Below, piece after piece: positions 24,017 to 33,093 of a stretch of 64,000 nt of DNA; within the stretch, counting starts at the first letter, position 1, and the number at the start of each line of letters is the position of its first letter. The notes beneath the pieces are model-generated. The model was not told the origin of the DNA. It ran no database searches and was given only the letters and a program-made list of their open reading frames with translations. Position numbers and translations under genes: made by a program. The stretch lies in the NCBI GenBank assembly GCA_963846635.1, contig CAWJXM010000054.1:62001-126000 (forward strand), given 5' to 3'. This DNA comes from AP-15 sp963846635. GTDB taxonomy: Bacteria; Pseudomonadota; Alphaproteobacteria; ATCC43930; CGMCC-115725.

Positions 24017-24190
24017 TTACGCCGCCCGGTCGAGGGCGGCGAGGGCCTCGTCGAGAGCACGGTCGCGCTCGGCCTGTTCCCTGACGGCCTGTGCAAGCTC
24101 GGCCTCGACGGCGGCGCGTTCACGCCGGGTGAAGCGGCAGCCCCTGAGCTCGGCCCGCAGCATTTGGATGTGGTCGTATAGATCGATCAT
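24017..24190 (-). CDS. 57-residue conserved helical protein
   Basis: ATG 24190 follows AAGGAAACCACG and gives MIDLYDHIQMLRAELRGCRF then TRRERAAVEAELAQAVREQA and EALAALDRAA. It is a helical, charged protein of a type I associate with DUF736/DUF2493 accessory blocks of alphaproteobacterial conjugative elements. Its function is unknown. The ribosome-binding site lies in the arm of a hairpin (24199-24222), which could control translation. Confidence 0.6.
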   Translation of the reverse strand: MIDLYDHIQMLRAELRGCRFTRRERAAVEAELAQAVREQAERDRALDEALAALDRAA

Positions 24191-24198
24191 CGTGGTTT

Positions 24199-24222
24199 CC
24201 TTCCGTGTTGAAAGACGGAAGG
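24199..24222 (-). promoter_or_regulatory. Hairpin covering the ribosome-binding site of the 57-aa gene
   Basis: On the minus strand ccttccgt and acggaagg form a perfect 8-bp stem with an 8-nt loop. The 3' arm runs into the AAGGAA ribosome-binding site of the gene starting at 24190. Translation could be limited until the stem is opened. Confidence 0.45.
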
Positions 24223-24455
24223 CGGGGGTCATGCCGGATCGGGCCGGGTCAACGACGCCGCAGGCGCCGCGCAGCGGGGCGCGGGGGAACTGATTTTGTC
24301 GGGTGTCCGATTTAACTCGCGCGCGCATGCGCGCTCTTTGCGCCCGGCAAAATTGGGGGACTGCGCATCGTTGAAGCGGCCCGGTTCGGCATGACAGGCT
24401 CGGAATTCCGGCGAGACGGATCGGGTTCGGACAATCCGCGGGGGTGAAACAGCTT

Positions 24456-24674
24456 CCTGATTACGCACTATCCTCAGCCGATCGTGACGCCGGATTCCCT
24501 GTGTGAAATCAAGGCCCTGAGGGTGGGAAGAACGCACGGATCACGGCGCCAACCATCAAATTCGAGGTCGCCTGCCTAGGAATGGACATCCTGGAAAGCG
24601 TCATGGCGGGCAGAAACCGCTGTTCTACGGGCTTTGGTCATGAGCAAAACGGCTGACGATAGTGCGTAATCAGG
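24456..24674. mobile_element. 219-bp MITE with 25-bp inverted ends and 8-bp target duplication
   Basis: The left end cctgattacgcactatc... and the inverted right end agree at 24 of 25 positions (24456-24480 and 24650-24674). The 8-bp sequence aacagctt flanks both sides (24448-24455 and 24675-24682), proving transposition-type insertion. The interior has no ORF. Its ends are unlike those of the 122-bp element at 903-1024, so it is a second MITE family. The parent transposase is not in the window. Confidence 0.85.
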
Positions 24675-24756
24675 AACAGCTTTGCTTTTCGCCGGGGGTC
24701 AGCGGAAAAAGAAAGCCCCGCCGGCGGGATACCGGCGGAGCTGCGGGGTTACCGCG

Positions 24757-25086
24757 CTAGTCGCGAGGTTCCCAGAGGGCGATGTGGGTGGTGCCGTCTT
24801 TGGCCTTCTCCTCGAGCTCGACCAGGCGGCAGCGCAACCAGTGGGGGCCGAAGGCCGGCGCGCCGATCTTGAGGTTGATGTACTCCTTGCCGCTCTCCTT
24901 CGCCTTGGCACTCCAGCCGGCGCCGATCTCGTAGCGGTTGGGGCCATAGACCCGGTAATCGGGTGCCTTGTCGGATGTGCGGTCGACCGGGACGATCGCG
25001 AGCGTGGCGGTGACGTTGAGGGTCCGGAAAGTTCCGGCATAAGCGCCATCGTCAAGTTTGGTGAAGGTGCCGAGGGTGATGGCCAT
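24757..25086 (-). CDS. DUF736 family protein
   Basis: From ATG 25086, preceded by AAGGAG, the 109-residue protein reads MAITLGTFTKLDDGAYAGTF, TLNVTATLAIVPVDRTSDKA, PDYRVYGPNRYEIGAGWSAK and YINLKIGAPAFGPHW. This is the DUF736 pattern found on nearly all alphaproteobacterial conjugative plasmids and islands. It is a small beta-rich, possibly nucleic-acid-binding fold. Its biochemical role is not established. A long stem-loop lies about 120 nt upstream of the start. Confidence 0.9.
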   Translation of the reverse strand: MAITLGTFTKLDDGAYAGTFRTLNVTATLAIVPVDRTSDKAPDYRVYGPNRYEIGAGWSAKAKESGKEYINLKIGAPAFGPHWLRCRLVELEEKAKDGTTHIALWEPRD

Positions 25087-25205
25087 AACGCGTCTCCTTG
25101 GGTTGTCTCGCGGGGACCGTTCCCTGCGCTGACGCGGGCCAGGGAGCCCGCATAGGCCGCCGGTATCACCGCGAGCAAGGCGAGCGGCCGAAGCAGCGCG
25201 AAGGA

Positions 25206-25286
25206 CCCGGGCGGCGGAAAAATTTGCAGCGCAGCGGCCGCGAGGAGGAGGGCTTGCCCTCCGGGGAAATTTTCCCGCCGCCCGGG
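25206..25286 (-). promoter_or_regulatory. Long stem-loop in the DUF736 leader
   Basis: Arms of 20 nt (25206-25225 and 25267-25286) pair at 19 positions and enclose a smaller GAGGGC..GCCCTC hairpin. The element sits 120 nt upstream of the DUF736 start. A structure of the same design lies 122 nt upstream of the DUF2493 gene (27264-27327), and short motifs between stem and start codon (gcgttgctgcggcc-like, gacaac) are shared. A regulatory leader is likely. Confidence 0.5.
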
Positions 25287-26173
25287 TTGGAACCGGCGGG
25301 CGCGGGATCCAGGTCTTGAGCGGCATGCAGGGACGGGCGCGCGGGAACGGCCCACAGAGGAAACCGGCTGGCTTATCCCGGAAACGGCTTCACCTTCAGC
25401 TCGACGCTCCTGGCGCGCGTTCAATCGATCAAGTCGCCGGTCGCGTGTTGCTTTCCGGTCGAACGATCGGGCGACAATCGCGCGTGCGGACGGGTCAGCG
25501 CTCGAAAGAGACGAAAGAGAAGATCGGCAAAGGAGCGGGGGCCGCGGAGAGCGGCGGCGGACGTACGGATCAACCTCAAGATCACGGCGGCGGGATTTGT
25601 GCTTTCAGCTGCCGGATGTGGGGACTGTGGCCCGGAGCGCGTGGCCGAGGTCCACGAGGATTTGGGGTTACGCCTTAAACGGGCAGGACAGCACGCCAGG
25701 CAGGACCGAATCGCAAACATCGGTGCTGGATCGGATGCGCCTTACGAACCGGCAGCTTCGATCGAACCGGTTTCCTTTGGCGGCGGACTTTGAGGTTTTT
25801 CCGGAACTGTCGGTCGTGGCGCCTTCACACGGCGAGCCCGGATTATGAGTGAGCCCGGCTCGGCGTCGCTTGCGGGCGGCGTTATTCAGGGTGCGCGCGA
25901 AAAAAAGCGTTGGCCGCGCAGCGCATAGCGAGCGGGACCGGGCGGCAAAGGAAGGGATGGTCGCCCGCCCGCCGGTAAATGCGCGGACGCGTAATCATTT
26001 TCGATCAATATCCTGGCCAAAAATCCAGCGCGTTTACACGGCCTCTTTCGGTATTTCGGTCCCGGCTCCATCGGCCGATGAACGGGACAGTGCGGCAGGC
26101 CGGTTCGAGGATGTAGATGGTGCCGCGGTGCGGTTCGGAGATGAAGCATGTCATCGGCGGTGCAACGGCGCCC
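25287..26173. other. Long intergenic stretch, possible decayed gene on the plus strand
   Basis: About 890 bp without a confident gene. On the plus strand one frame up to a stop at 25793 reads VRINLKITAAGF, HEDLGLRLKRAGQHARQDRI and EPAASIEPVSFGGGL, which looks protein-like but has no good start or ribosome-binding site. The rest (25800-26170) shows nothing recognisable. Confidence 0.3.
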
Positions 26174-27142
26174 TCAGGCGCCGCTCTCCGGTTGCGGCTC
26201 GCTGAAGCGCCAGCACGGTATGCCGAGCTTCTTCGCCTTGTCGGCCAGATTGGCGGAGATGCCGGAGCCCGGGAAGACCACGACGCCGATCGGCAGCGCC
26301 TCGAGCATCCGGTCGTTGCGCTTGAAGGGAGCGGCGCGGCCTTCGCGGGTCCAGTCCGGCTTGAAGACGACCTGTGGAACTTTGCGATGACCGGCCCAGC
26401 AGGCGGCGATACGCTCGGCGCCCTTGGGGCTGCCGCCGTGCAGCAGCACCACGTCGGGATGCTTGGCCTGGACCTTGTCGAGCGCCGCCCAGATCGCGTC
26501 GACGTCGTTGCAGTCCGTGCCGCCGGTGAAGGCGATGCGAGCGCCTGCCGGAGCCAGCACCTCGGTGTCGGCCCGGCGTCGTGCGGCGATGAATTCGCGG
26601 CTGTCGATCATCGATGAGGTCAGCGCCCGGTGGTTGACCATCGACCCTGCGCGCGGGCGCCAGGCGGAGCCGGTCTCGACCTCGAACAGCTCGGCGGCGT
26701 AGTCGCGCAGGAACTCGAAGGCGTTGCGGCGCTCGATCAGGCCGATGCCCTCGGCGATCAGCCGTTCGAGCTCGACCGACTTGACCTCGGAGCCGTCCTG
26801 TTCGGCCTGGCCGCGGCGCTGCGCCTGCTCGTTGCTGTCGAGCTCGCGCTCGATGCGGTCGATCTTGCGGTGGAAGAGGTTGACGAACGACCACAGCAGA
26901 TCGGCGAGATCGTCCTCGAGGCGGGTGCCGGTCAGCATGGCGGCGAAGCCCTCGATCATGGTGTCGAGCTGGGACTGCACGGCGTCCAGCTCGGGCAGGG
27001 GACGCGGATCGGGCTCGTCCTGGCCGAAGCGATGGCCGTAAAGGGACAGTTCGTCGAGCAGATGCGCGGTCGCCGAGGCGGTGTGATGTTCGCGATCGGC
27101 GTCGGCGTCGGGAGAAGGGAAGAGGTTGCGGTCGTGTGACAT
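26174..27142 (-). CDS. DUF2493 (YspA/SLOG-type) protein
   Basis: The 322-residue protein has a helical N-terminal part (LLDELSLYGHRFGQDEPDPR, LLWSFVNLFHRKIDRIEREL). Its C-terminal Rossmann-like DUF2493 domain starts RIAFTGGTDCNDVDAIWAAL, with DVVLLHGGSPKGAERIAACW, FKPDWTREGRAAPFKRNDRM and VVVFPGSGISANLADKAKKL. The FTGGT, HGG.KGAD-like and FPG.G motifs are those of the SLOG nucleotide-binding fold. It is common on alphaproteobacterial mobile elements. The ligand and role are unknown. Confidence 0.88.
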   Translation of the reverse strand: MSHDRNLFPSPDADADREHHTASATAHLLDELSLYGHRFGQDEPDPRPLPELDAVQSQLDTMIEGFAAMLTGTRLEDDLADLLWSFVNLFHRKIDRIERELDSNEQAQRRGQAEQDGSEVKSVELERLIAEGIGLIERRNAFEFLRDYAAELFEVETGSAWRPRAGSMVNHRALTSSMIDSREFIAARRRADTEVLAPAGARIAFTGGTDCNDVDAIWAALDKVQAKHPDVVLLHGGSPKGAERIAACWAGHRKVPQVVFKPDWTREGRAAPFKRNDRMLEALPIGVVVFPGSGISANLADKAKKLGIPCWRFSEPQPESGA

Positions 27143-27263
27143 GGCGGGTGCCTTTCTTTGCCGGAGTTGTCGCCGCGCCCATCGCGGCCTTCACGGCGAT
27201 CCCTTGCCGGAGGCGGAGACGGGTTGCACCCGCAGGGCCGCAGCAACGCGGAGGATGGCGGTC

Positions 27264-27327
27264 GGGCAACTATTTTGTTTCGCGATGCAAAGCCGCCCTC
27301 TTGGGCGGCGGCGGAAAATAGTTGCCC
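27264..27327 (-). promoter_or_regulatory. Long stem-loop in the DUF2493 leader
   Basis: A perfect 13-bp outer stem, gggcaactatttt (27264-27276) with aaaatagttgccc (27315-27327), encloses a GCCGCCC..GGGCGGC hairpin. It lies 122 nt before the DUF2493 start, as in the DUF736 leader. The paired design suggests a shared RNA-level control. Confidence 0.5.
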
Positions 27328-27540
27328 GGCGCCATTGCAACCCGGCTTAGGCCGGCCTCCGCTTCTCTCGGGACAGGTTTTGGCCGGCCGGCGTCCTCCG
27401 GCAGATCGCCGCTCGGGAAGGCCGCGCGCGGCACTCGTGACGTCCGGCAAAAAAGGCAACCCGCGGGCACGGCCGTTCCTCCTGCCCCTTCCGGCGTCAT
27501 GCCGGAGGAAGCGTTGCCGGGACGGAAGACGGCGTGAGGG

Positions 27541-28584
27541 CTAGGACGGCAGAAACCGCGCGCGGTCGGCCGGGTCGAGCTGCGCTGTCACGTGCGCGAG
27601 CATGGCATGGGCCCCAAGACGCCAGAGATCGAGGTTGAAGTCGCCATGCACGGGGAGGAGATCGCGGACGTCGATGCCGGCCGCCGCGGCTCGTTCGCGC
27701 AGCCGTTTCGCCGCGTTAAGACCGGCCGCGTCGTTGTCGCGGGCGACATAGAGACGGCGCCATGCCGGAGCCAGATCGAGGGCGGCGAGGTGGTTGGCCG
27801 AGAGCGCGGCGATCATCGGCAGCAAGGGCAGGACGTTCTTCAGCGCTAGCATGGTCTCGACGCCTTCGCCGGCCGCGAGCACGTCCGCCGGTTGTTCGGG
27901 CGCAGGCTCAGCCGGGCCAAACCGGACGCCGTTGCCGAGCAGACGGCCCATCGCCCGGCGTGGATCGGTTAGCGGGGCTTTCGCGGGACGGTGCGGATCG
28001 AACCAGGTGCGCTGGACGGCGGTGATCGCGCCGTCAAGATCGGTGACAGCGGCAAGAAGGGCCGGCCAGGTTTGCAGCGGAGCGCCTTCGCATTCGCGGT
28101 AGTAGACGGACGGATGGAAGCGCAAGGCGGGCCAGTTGAGCGGATCGGCGATGGCGCGGGCGCGCAGATAAGCCTCGGCAAGGGTGCCCGCGATCGGGCG
28201 GCCGGCGTGAAACAGGCGCCGGGCGGCCTCGGGCGATTTGGGCGGGACGGGGGTGAGGGGTGTCCGAGATTGAGGCGGTTTTGGCAGGGCGAGAAAGGCG
28301 CGGGCCTCGTCGAAGGCTTCGGCCAGGTGGGGGAAGTTGCAGTTGAGCCGGATCAGATCGAGCAGATCGCCGTGCTCGCCGGTTGCGGCATCGGTCCATT
28401 TGCCGGCGGCGCCCGGTCCATAATCGGAGCCTTGCAGCCGGACATAAAGACTGCGACCCGGCGTGTTCTGGACATCGCCGATGATCCAGTAGCGGCCCGA
28501 ACGACATCCTTTGGAGAGATAGTGGCGGCACACGGCCTCGGCATCGCGCGCGAGACGGCGCGCCAGATCGGTGGCGATGATCAC
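27541..28584 (-). CDS. Toprim-domain primase-like protein
   Basis: A GTG start at 28584, 15 bp after the helicase stop and preceded by GAGATGG, gives VIIATDLARRLARDAEAVCR and YLSKGCRSGRYWIIGDVQNT, the N-terminal module of plasmid primase-like proteins. The C-terminal Toprim domain has VLAAGEGVETMLALKNVLP with the catalytic Glu, PMIAALSANHLAALD and RRLYVARDNDAAGLNAAKRL with the DxD-type acidic pair. It may prime or process DNA after transfer. It forms an operon with the strawberry-notch protein. Confidence 0.82.
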   Translation of the reverse strand: MIIATDLARRLARDAEAVCRHYLSKGCRSGRYWIIGDVQNTPGRSLYVRLQGSDYGPGAAGKWTDAATGEHGDLLDLIRLNCNFPHLAEAFDEARAFLALPKPPQSRTPLTPVPPKSPEAARRLFHAGRPIAGTLAEAYLRARAIADPLNWPALRFHPSVYYRECEGAPLQTWPALLAAVTDLDGAITAVQRTWFDPHRPAKAPLTDPRRAMGRLLGNGVRFGPAEPAPEQPADVLAAGEGVETMLALKNVLPLLPMIAALSANHLAALDLAPAWRRLYVARDNDAAGLNAAKRLRERAAAAGIDVRDLLPVHGDFNLDLWRLGAHAMLAHVTAQLDPADRARFLPS

Positions 28585-28598
28585 GGACCATCTCGCGA

Positions 28599-31500
28599 TC
28601 AGGCGGCAACGCGGGCATTGGCGCGCAGCAACGGATGGCGCTCGAGAAGGGCGGCGAGGATCGCCGGGCCGCGATCCTCGGCGGCGGGGATGAAGAGGCG
28701 CAGCCGCCAGGCGATGATTTCCGAGATCAGGCCGAGCGCCTTCAGTTGCGGCACCGCGCCGTCGGCATAGCCGGTAAGCTCGACACGATGCGCCTGCATG
28801 ACGAGCGAGCGACGGATCTGCAGATTGCCGGCCAGATCGAGCACCGCGCCACGGTCGATGACGGCGCTCCACGCTTCATCGGGCGATAGAACGGGCGCGC
28901 CGTCGGCGCCAAGCGCTTGATAGAAAACTGCCAGCGCCTCGGGGGTCACGAGACGGCCGATCACGCGCTCGCCGTCATCGGTCTCGAAGCGGTAGACGCG
29001 CATATTCTCGACCGGCAGCCGATCCCAGACCGGCAGCAAGAGGCCGGTGATGATGTGAAACGCGCTTTTGGTGAATTCCGGGACCGAAGCGCATTCGGCC
29101 TCCCACAAGGCGGTGAATTCCTCGCGGGTCGCCTTGCGCCAGTGCGAATGCTCGAACCTCTCGACGCCAAGCGTTTCACGGCTCATCGGCCGGATCAGGC
29201 GAGTGCGGATTTGGACCTTGCCGTCATCGTCCATCAGGCTGGGCGCGTGCATCTGCACGGCGGCGTGCCGGCTCTGGTCATTGATCAGAAGGCGGCCGCC
29301 CTGGGCGCGCAATGCGAGCGCCTCCTCTAGTGGCAATGGCCGGTTGCGGTCCTTGCGCAGGACCCGGTAGCAGCGGGTTTCGGAGCCGGTGGCGGCATAG
29401 GTGCAGACCGTGCGCCGTTCGGCGATGCGGAAGCTTTCGGCGGCCAGCGTCTCGACGCCGGCGTCGTAGATGCCGGACGCGATCGCCGCCTCGATGCGCG
29501 CGTCGAGCAATTGCTCGAACGCGGCAAAGAGCAGGTTCTGCATTGCGATGCGGAGCGCCAGCACGCGATTGAGGAATTGCGTAATCGGCGGCAATTCTTC
29601 GCGCAGCGAGCCGTCCTGGTCGCAGAGATCGAGCCCGGTCGTCTCCTGAAATTCGCTCAGCGAGCAACCGTCGATCTTGCCGGCATGCAGCAGCTGAAAG
29701 AACTGGCGCAGCGCTGCTTTGGCATAGGCGCTTTCGAGATTGTCGTCGGGACGGAACAATCCCTGGCCGCCGGTCTGGCGTTGGCCGCGGGTGATGGCGC
29801 CGAGGGTGTCGAGACGGCGCGCGATCGTCGACAGAAAGCGCTTCTCGCCCTTGACGTCGGTCGCGATCGGCCGGAACACCGGCGGCTGTTTCTGGTTGGT
29901 GCGGTTGGAACGCCCCAGACCCTGGATCGCCGCGTCGGCGCGCCAGCCGGGCTCCAGCAGATAATGGATGCGCTGGCGCTGGTTCCTGCAGGCGAGATCG
30001 GCGTGATAGCTGCGCCCGGTGCCGCCGGCGTCGGAGAAGACCAGGATGCGCTTGTCGTCATCCATGAAGGCGGCGGTCACGGCGAAATTGGCCGAGGCGG
30101 GGCGGCTCTCGACGCACAAGCGGTCGCCGCGTTTGACGATGCACCGCGACCGGCCGGTGACCTCGGCGACGAGATCGGTGCCAAAGCGGTGCAGGATCTG
30201 GTCGAGCGCGCCCTGCACCGGCGGCAATGACGCCAGATGCTCGATCATCCGGTCGCGGCGTTCGACCGCATCCCGCGAAATCACCGGATTGCCATCGGCG
30301 TCGTACGCCGGGCGTGACTGAAGGTTGCCTTCGTCGTCGGTGAAAAGCTCGAACAGCTGGGTCGGGAACGAGTGATTCAAGTAGTCGAGGACGTATTCGC
30401 GCGGCGTGATGTCGAGCGACAGATCGGCCCATTCGGAGGAGGGGATTTCGGCCAGGCGGCGGTCGAGCAATGCCTCGTTGGTCGACACCACCTGCAGCAC
30501 GATCGCATGCCCGGCCTCGAGATCGCGTGTGATCGACGCGATCAATGTCGGGCATTTCATTGCCGTCAGCAGGTGATTGAAGAAGCGCTGCTTGTTGGAC
30601 TCAAAGGCCGAGCGCGCGGCGGCCTTGGCATTGCGGTTGTAGGTATCGCCAGTGCTGCCGGTGATATTGGCGGCTTCGAGAGCCGCGTTCAGGTTCTTGT
30701 GAATGATCTGGAAGGCATCGGCATAGGCGTCGTAGATGCGGATCTGCTCGGCCGTCAGTTGATGCTCGACGATCTCGTATTCGATGCCCTCGAAGGACAG
30801 CGAGCGGGCGGCATAGAGGCCGAGCGCCTTGAGATCGCGCGCCAGCACTTCCATGGCGGCGACCCCGCCCTTTTCCATGGCACTGACAAAATCGGCGCGG
30901 GTCGCAAACGGAAAATCACCGGTGCCCCACAGGCCGAGCCTTGCCGCATAGGCGAGGTTCTGCACCGTGGTAGCGCCGGTCGCCGAGACGTAGAGGATGC
31001 GCGCGTCGTGCAGCGCGTGCTGCAGCCGCAATCCCGCCTGGCCCTGCTGCGAGGGTTTCTTCTCGCCGCGCTCCCCCTTGTCGCCGGCGGCATTGGCCAT
31101 GGCATGCGCTTCGTCGAAGACAACGACGCCATCGAATTCACGGCCGAGCCAGTCGATGATCTGCTGGACGCGGCTGGCTTTCTCGCCCCTGGCCTGTGTG
31201 CGCAGCGTGGCGTAGGTGGTGAACAGGATGCCTTCGTCGAGCGCGATCGCCGCGCCCTGCCGGAACCGCGACAGCGGCACGATGTCGGAGCGGTAGCCGC
31301 CGATGGCCGTCCAGTCGCGCTCGGCATCCTCGATCAATTTGTCGGATTTGGAGATCCAGAGGGCGCGCTTGCGGCCCTTGAGCCAGTTGTCGAGGATGAT
31401 CGCGGCGACCTGGCGGCCCTTGCCGGCGCCGGTGCCGTCGCCGAGAAACCAGCCGCGCCGGAAGCGCACGGCATTCGTGGCATCGGGCGGGGCAGCCGAC

Positions 31501-33008
31501 ACCAGGTCGTAGGTGTCGTCGACGGTATAACAACCGGCGAGATGGGCGGTGTGCGCTTCGCCGGTATAGATCACGCTTTCGAGCTGCGCGTCGGACAGGA
31601 TGCCGGCCGAGAGCAGGCGCGGCGGCAGATGCGGGTGGTACGAGGGACGCGGAGGGGCGACTGCCGCCATTGCCGCCAATTGCACGAGTTTCGTCGGATG
31701 CGGCTTGGCGTGCGCAATCCAAATCGATTGCAGCGTATAACCTTCGTAGAGGCTCGCCGTGAATTGGGTCGCTCCTGGCGTCCAGTCGCAGGTGTCGTAG
31801 GCGAGTGGGACGCAATCGGGGACTGCCGCCGTCTTTTTGACGAAGGCAAGCTGCGGTGCTGCAGTTTTCGGGCGCGCTGCCGGGGCGTGGTGGGTTGGAA
31901 ACATGGTGGGGGCGATCCTGGGTGCAGGATCGGCGAGCGCTGGACGCGGGGGCACCAGCCGCGAGATTTGATCGAGCAATTGCGAGGCATCGGCCGCCAT
32001 GCCGGGCGCGGGCGGGAAGGAACGCGGATCCTCGGCCGGTACGCAGTCGATCACGGTCAGGCGCGTTTCCATGGTCGTGCCGTGGCGCGCATAAACATTG
32101 CCGGCGATCGTCGCGGTGAAGACGACGCGTGCTTTCTCCTGCAGACGGACAAAGGCGTCGCGCCAGGCGGGCTGGTCGTGGCCGACACCGCGCTTTCGCG
32201 GGTGCAGGCTATTGTGGCCGGTGATGGCGACGAGGCGTCCGCCCTCGGCGAGCCGCGCGAGTGCCGAAGACACATGGCGCATCGCGGCTTCGGCAAAGCG
32301 CCCGGCGACATGCGGCGAGGCCGAGAAGGGCGGGTTCATCAGCACCACGCTCGGCCGCACCGCCGGATCGAGCCGGTCGTGGATCTGCTCGGCGTTGTGG
32401 CGGCTGACCGCGGCGTCGCGGAACAGACGCGCAAGCAATCCGGCCCGGGTGTCGGCGATCTCGTTCAGGACGAGCCGCGCCCGGGCGATCTCGGCGAAGA
32501 TCGCCAGCATGCCGGTGCCGGCCGAGGGTTCGAGCGCCAGGTCGGCCGAAGTCAGCATCGCCGCCTCGGTCGCCACAAAGCCGAGCGCCAATGGCGTCGA
32601 GAATTGCTGGAACTGCTCGGATTCTTCCGAGCGGCGCGTTTGCGAGGCGAGCCGCTGGGGCAAGCGGATCAGCATGTCGAGCATCGCGGCGGCCGCGCCC
32701 GCGCGCGTGCGCATCGCCGCCCCGAATTTGCGCAGGAACATGACCTGCGCCGCCTCACACGCTTCGTAGGCGTCCTTCCAGGCCCACGCGCCCTCGGCAT
32801 CGCTGCCGCAGAACGCGGTTTCCATCGCCGAACGCAGGGTGCGGGTGTCGATCGCGCGGCCCTGCCCGAGCAGCTGGGCAAGCAACGTCGCGGCGTGGAT
32901 CAGACCCGACACTTTGTCCGGCGGGGCCTGCGGCAGGAACAGCGGGAGTGTCCCCCGCTTTCGCGGGAGCAGGCTTGCCGCGGGTGCGGCGGGGGTGAGG
33001 TCGAGCAT
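28599..33008 (-). CDS. Strawberry-notch-like helicase with N-terminal methyltransferase domain, copy 1
   Basis: The 1469-residue protein starts at ATG 33008. An N6-adenine methyltransferase-like domain shows LEPSAGTGMLAIF (residues 160-172) and the catalytic VVLMNPPFSASP at about 221-232. A superfamily 2 helicase follows with RGWFLGDGTGAGKGRQVAAI (Walker A), GVVVFDEAHAMANAAG (Walker B) and ARILYVSATGATTVQNL. The late part, with DAAIQGLGRSNRTNQKQPPV, matches the strawberry-notch C-terminal helicase domain. These proteins are frequent on alphaproteobacterial conjugative elements. A role in defence or anti-defence is suspected, not shown. Two short palindromic repeats are inserted in frame near 32960 and 32197. 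Confidence 0.9.
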   Translation of the reverse strand: MLDLTPAAPAASLLPRKRGTLPLFLPQAPPDKVSGLIHAATLLAQLLGQGRAIDTRTLRSAMETAFCGSDAEGAWAWKDAYEACEAAQVMFLRKFGAAMRTRAGAAAAMLDMLIRLPQRLASQTRRSEESEQFQQFSTPLALGFVATEAAMLTSADLALEPSAGTGMLAIFAEIARARLVLNEIADTRAGLLARLFRDAAVSRHNAEQIHDRLDPAVRPSVVLMNPPFSASPHVAGRFAEAAMRHVSSALARLAEGGRLVAITGHNSLHPRKRGVGHDQPAWRDAFVRLQEKARVVFTATIAGNVYARHGTTMETRLTVIDCVPAEDPRSFPPAPGMAADASQLLDQISRLVPPRPALADPAPRIAPTMFPTHHAPAARPKTAAPQLAFVKKTAAVPDCVPLAYDTCDWTPGATQFTASLYEGYTLQSIWIAHAKPHPTKLVQLAAMAAVAPPRPSYHPHLPPRLLSAGILSDAQLESVIYTGEAHTAHLAGCYTVDDTYDLVSAAPPDATNAVRFRRGWFLGDGTGAGKGRQVAAIILDNWLKGRKRALWISKSDKLIEDAERDWTAIGGYRSDIVPLSRFRQGAAIALDEGILFTTYATLRTQARGEKASRVQQIIDWLGREFDGVVVFDEAHAMANAAGDKGERGEKKPSQQGQAGLRLQHALHDARILYVSATGATTVQNLAYAARLGLWGTGDFPFATRADFVSAMEKGGVAAMEVLARDLKALGLYAARSLSFEGIEYEIVEHQLTAEQIRIYDAYADAFQIIHKNLNAALEAANITGSTGDTYNRNAKAAARSAFESNKQRFFNHLLTAMKCPTLIASITRDLEAGHAIVLQVVSTNEALLDRRLAEIPSSEWADLSLDITPREYVLDYLNHSFPTQLFELFTDDEGNLQSRPAYDADGNPVISRDAVERRDRMIEHLASLPPVQGALDQILHRFGTDLVAEVTGRSRCIVKRGDRLCVESRPASANFAVTAAFMDDDKRILVFSDAGGTGRSYHADLACRNQRQRIHYLLEPGWRADAAIQGLGRSNRTNQKQPPVFRPIATDVKGEKRFLSTIARRLDTLGAITRGQRQTGGQGLFRPDDNLESAYAKAALRQFFQLLHAGKIDGCSLSEFQETTGLDLCDQDGSLREELPPITQFLNRVLALRIAMQNLLFAAFEQLLDARIEAAIASGIYDAGVETLAAESFRIAERRTVCTYAATGSETRCYRVLRKDRNRPLPLEEALALRAQGGRLLINDQSRHAAVQMHAPSLMDDDGKVQIRTRLIRPMSRETLGVERFEHSHWRKATREEFTALWEAECASVPEFTKSAFHIITGLLLPVWDRLPVENMRVYRFETDDGERVIGRLVTPEALAVFYQALGADGAPVLSPDEAWSAVIDRGAVLDLAGNLQIRRSLVMQAHRVELTGYADGAVPQLKALGLISEIIAWRLRLFIPAAEDRGPAILAALLERHPLLRANARVAA
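32951..32972. repeat. Palindromic mini-repeat inserted in frame in strawberry-notch copy 1
   Basis: The palindrome cccgctttcgcggg adds residues SLLPRKRGT near the N-terminus. The paralogue at 60101 reads PAAATLPLF and lacks them. A second copy at 32187-32210 adds SLHPRKRG. A related palindrome interrupts the small zinc-ribbon gene at 37771-37792. These look like mobile palindromic elements tolerated inside proteins. Confidence 0.65.
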
Positions 33009-33093
33009 GGGATCTCCGGAGTGAAGGTTGAAAGTCCGGCGCGCTCTCTGGCGCTGTCCCGGTTCACCCTCTTCCGGCTGCCCTCTTGCTCTC
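33009..33093 (-). promoter_or_regulatory. Conserved accessory-gene leader, copy A (strawberry-notch 1)
   Basis: Upstream of ATG 33008 the leader carries AGCCGGAAGAGGGTGAACC, then CCAGAGAGCGCGCCGG, and ends CTCCGGAGATCCC before the start codon. The same ordered blocks occur before at least seven other genes in the window. The purine block at the 5' side can pair with the box containing the ribosome-binding site. Confidence 0.75.

Noticed and set aside
23922..24293. Plus-strand frames around 23.9-24.3 kb
   Set aside because: They are shadows of the 57-residue minus-strand gene and of GC-rich non-coding sequence.
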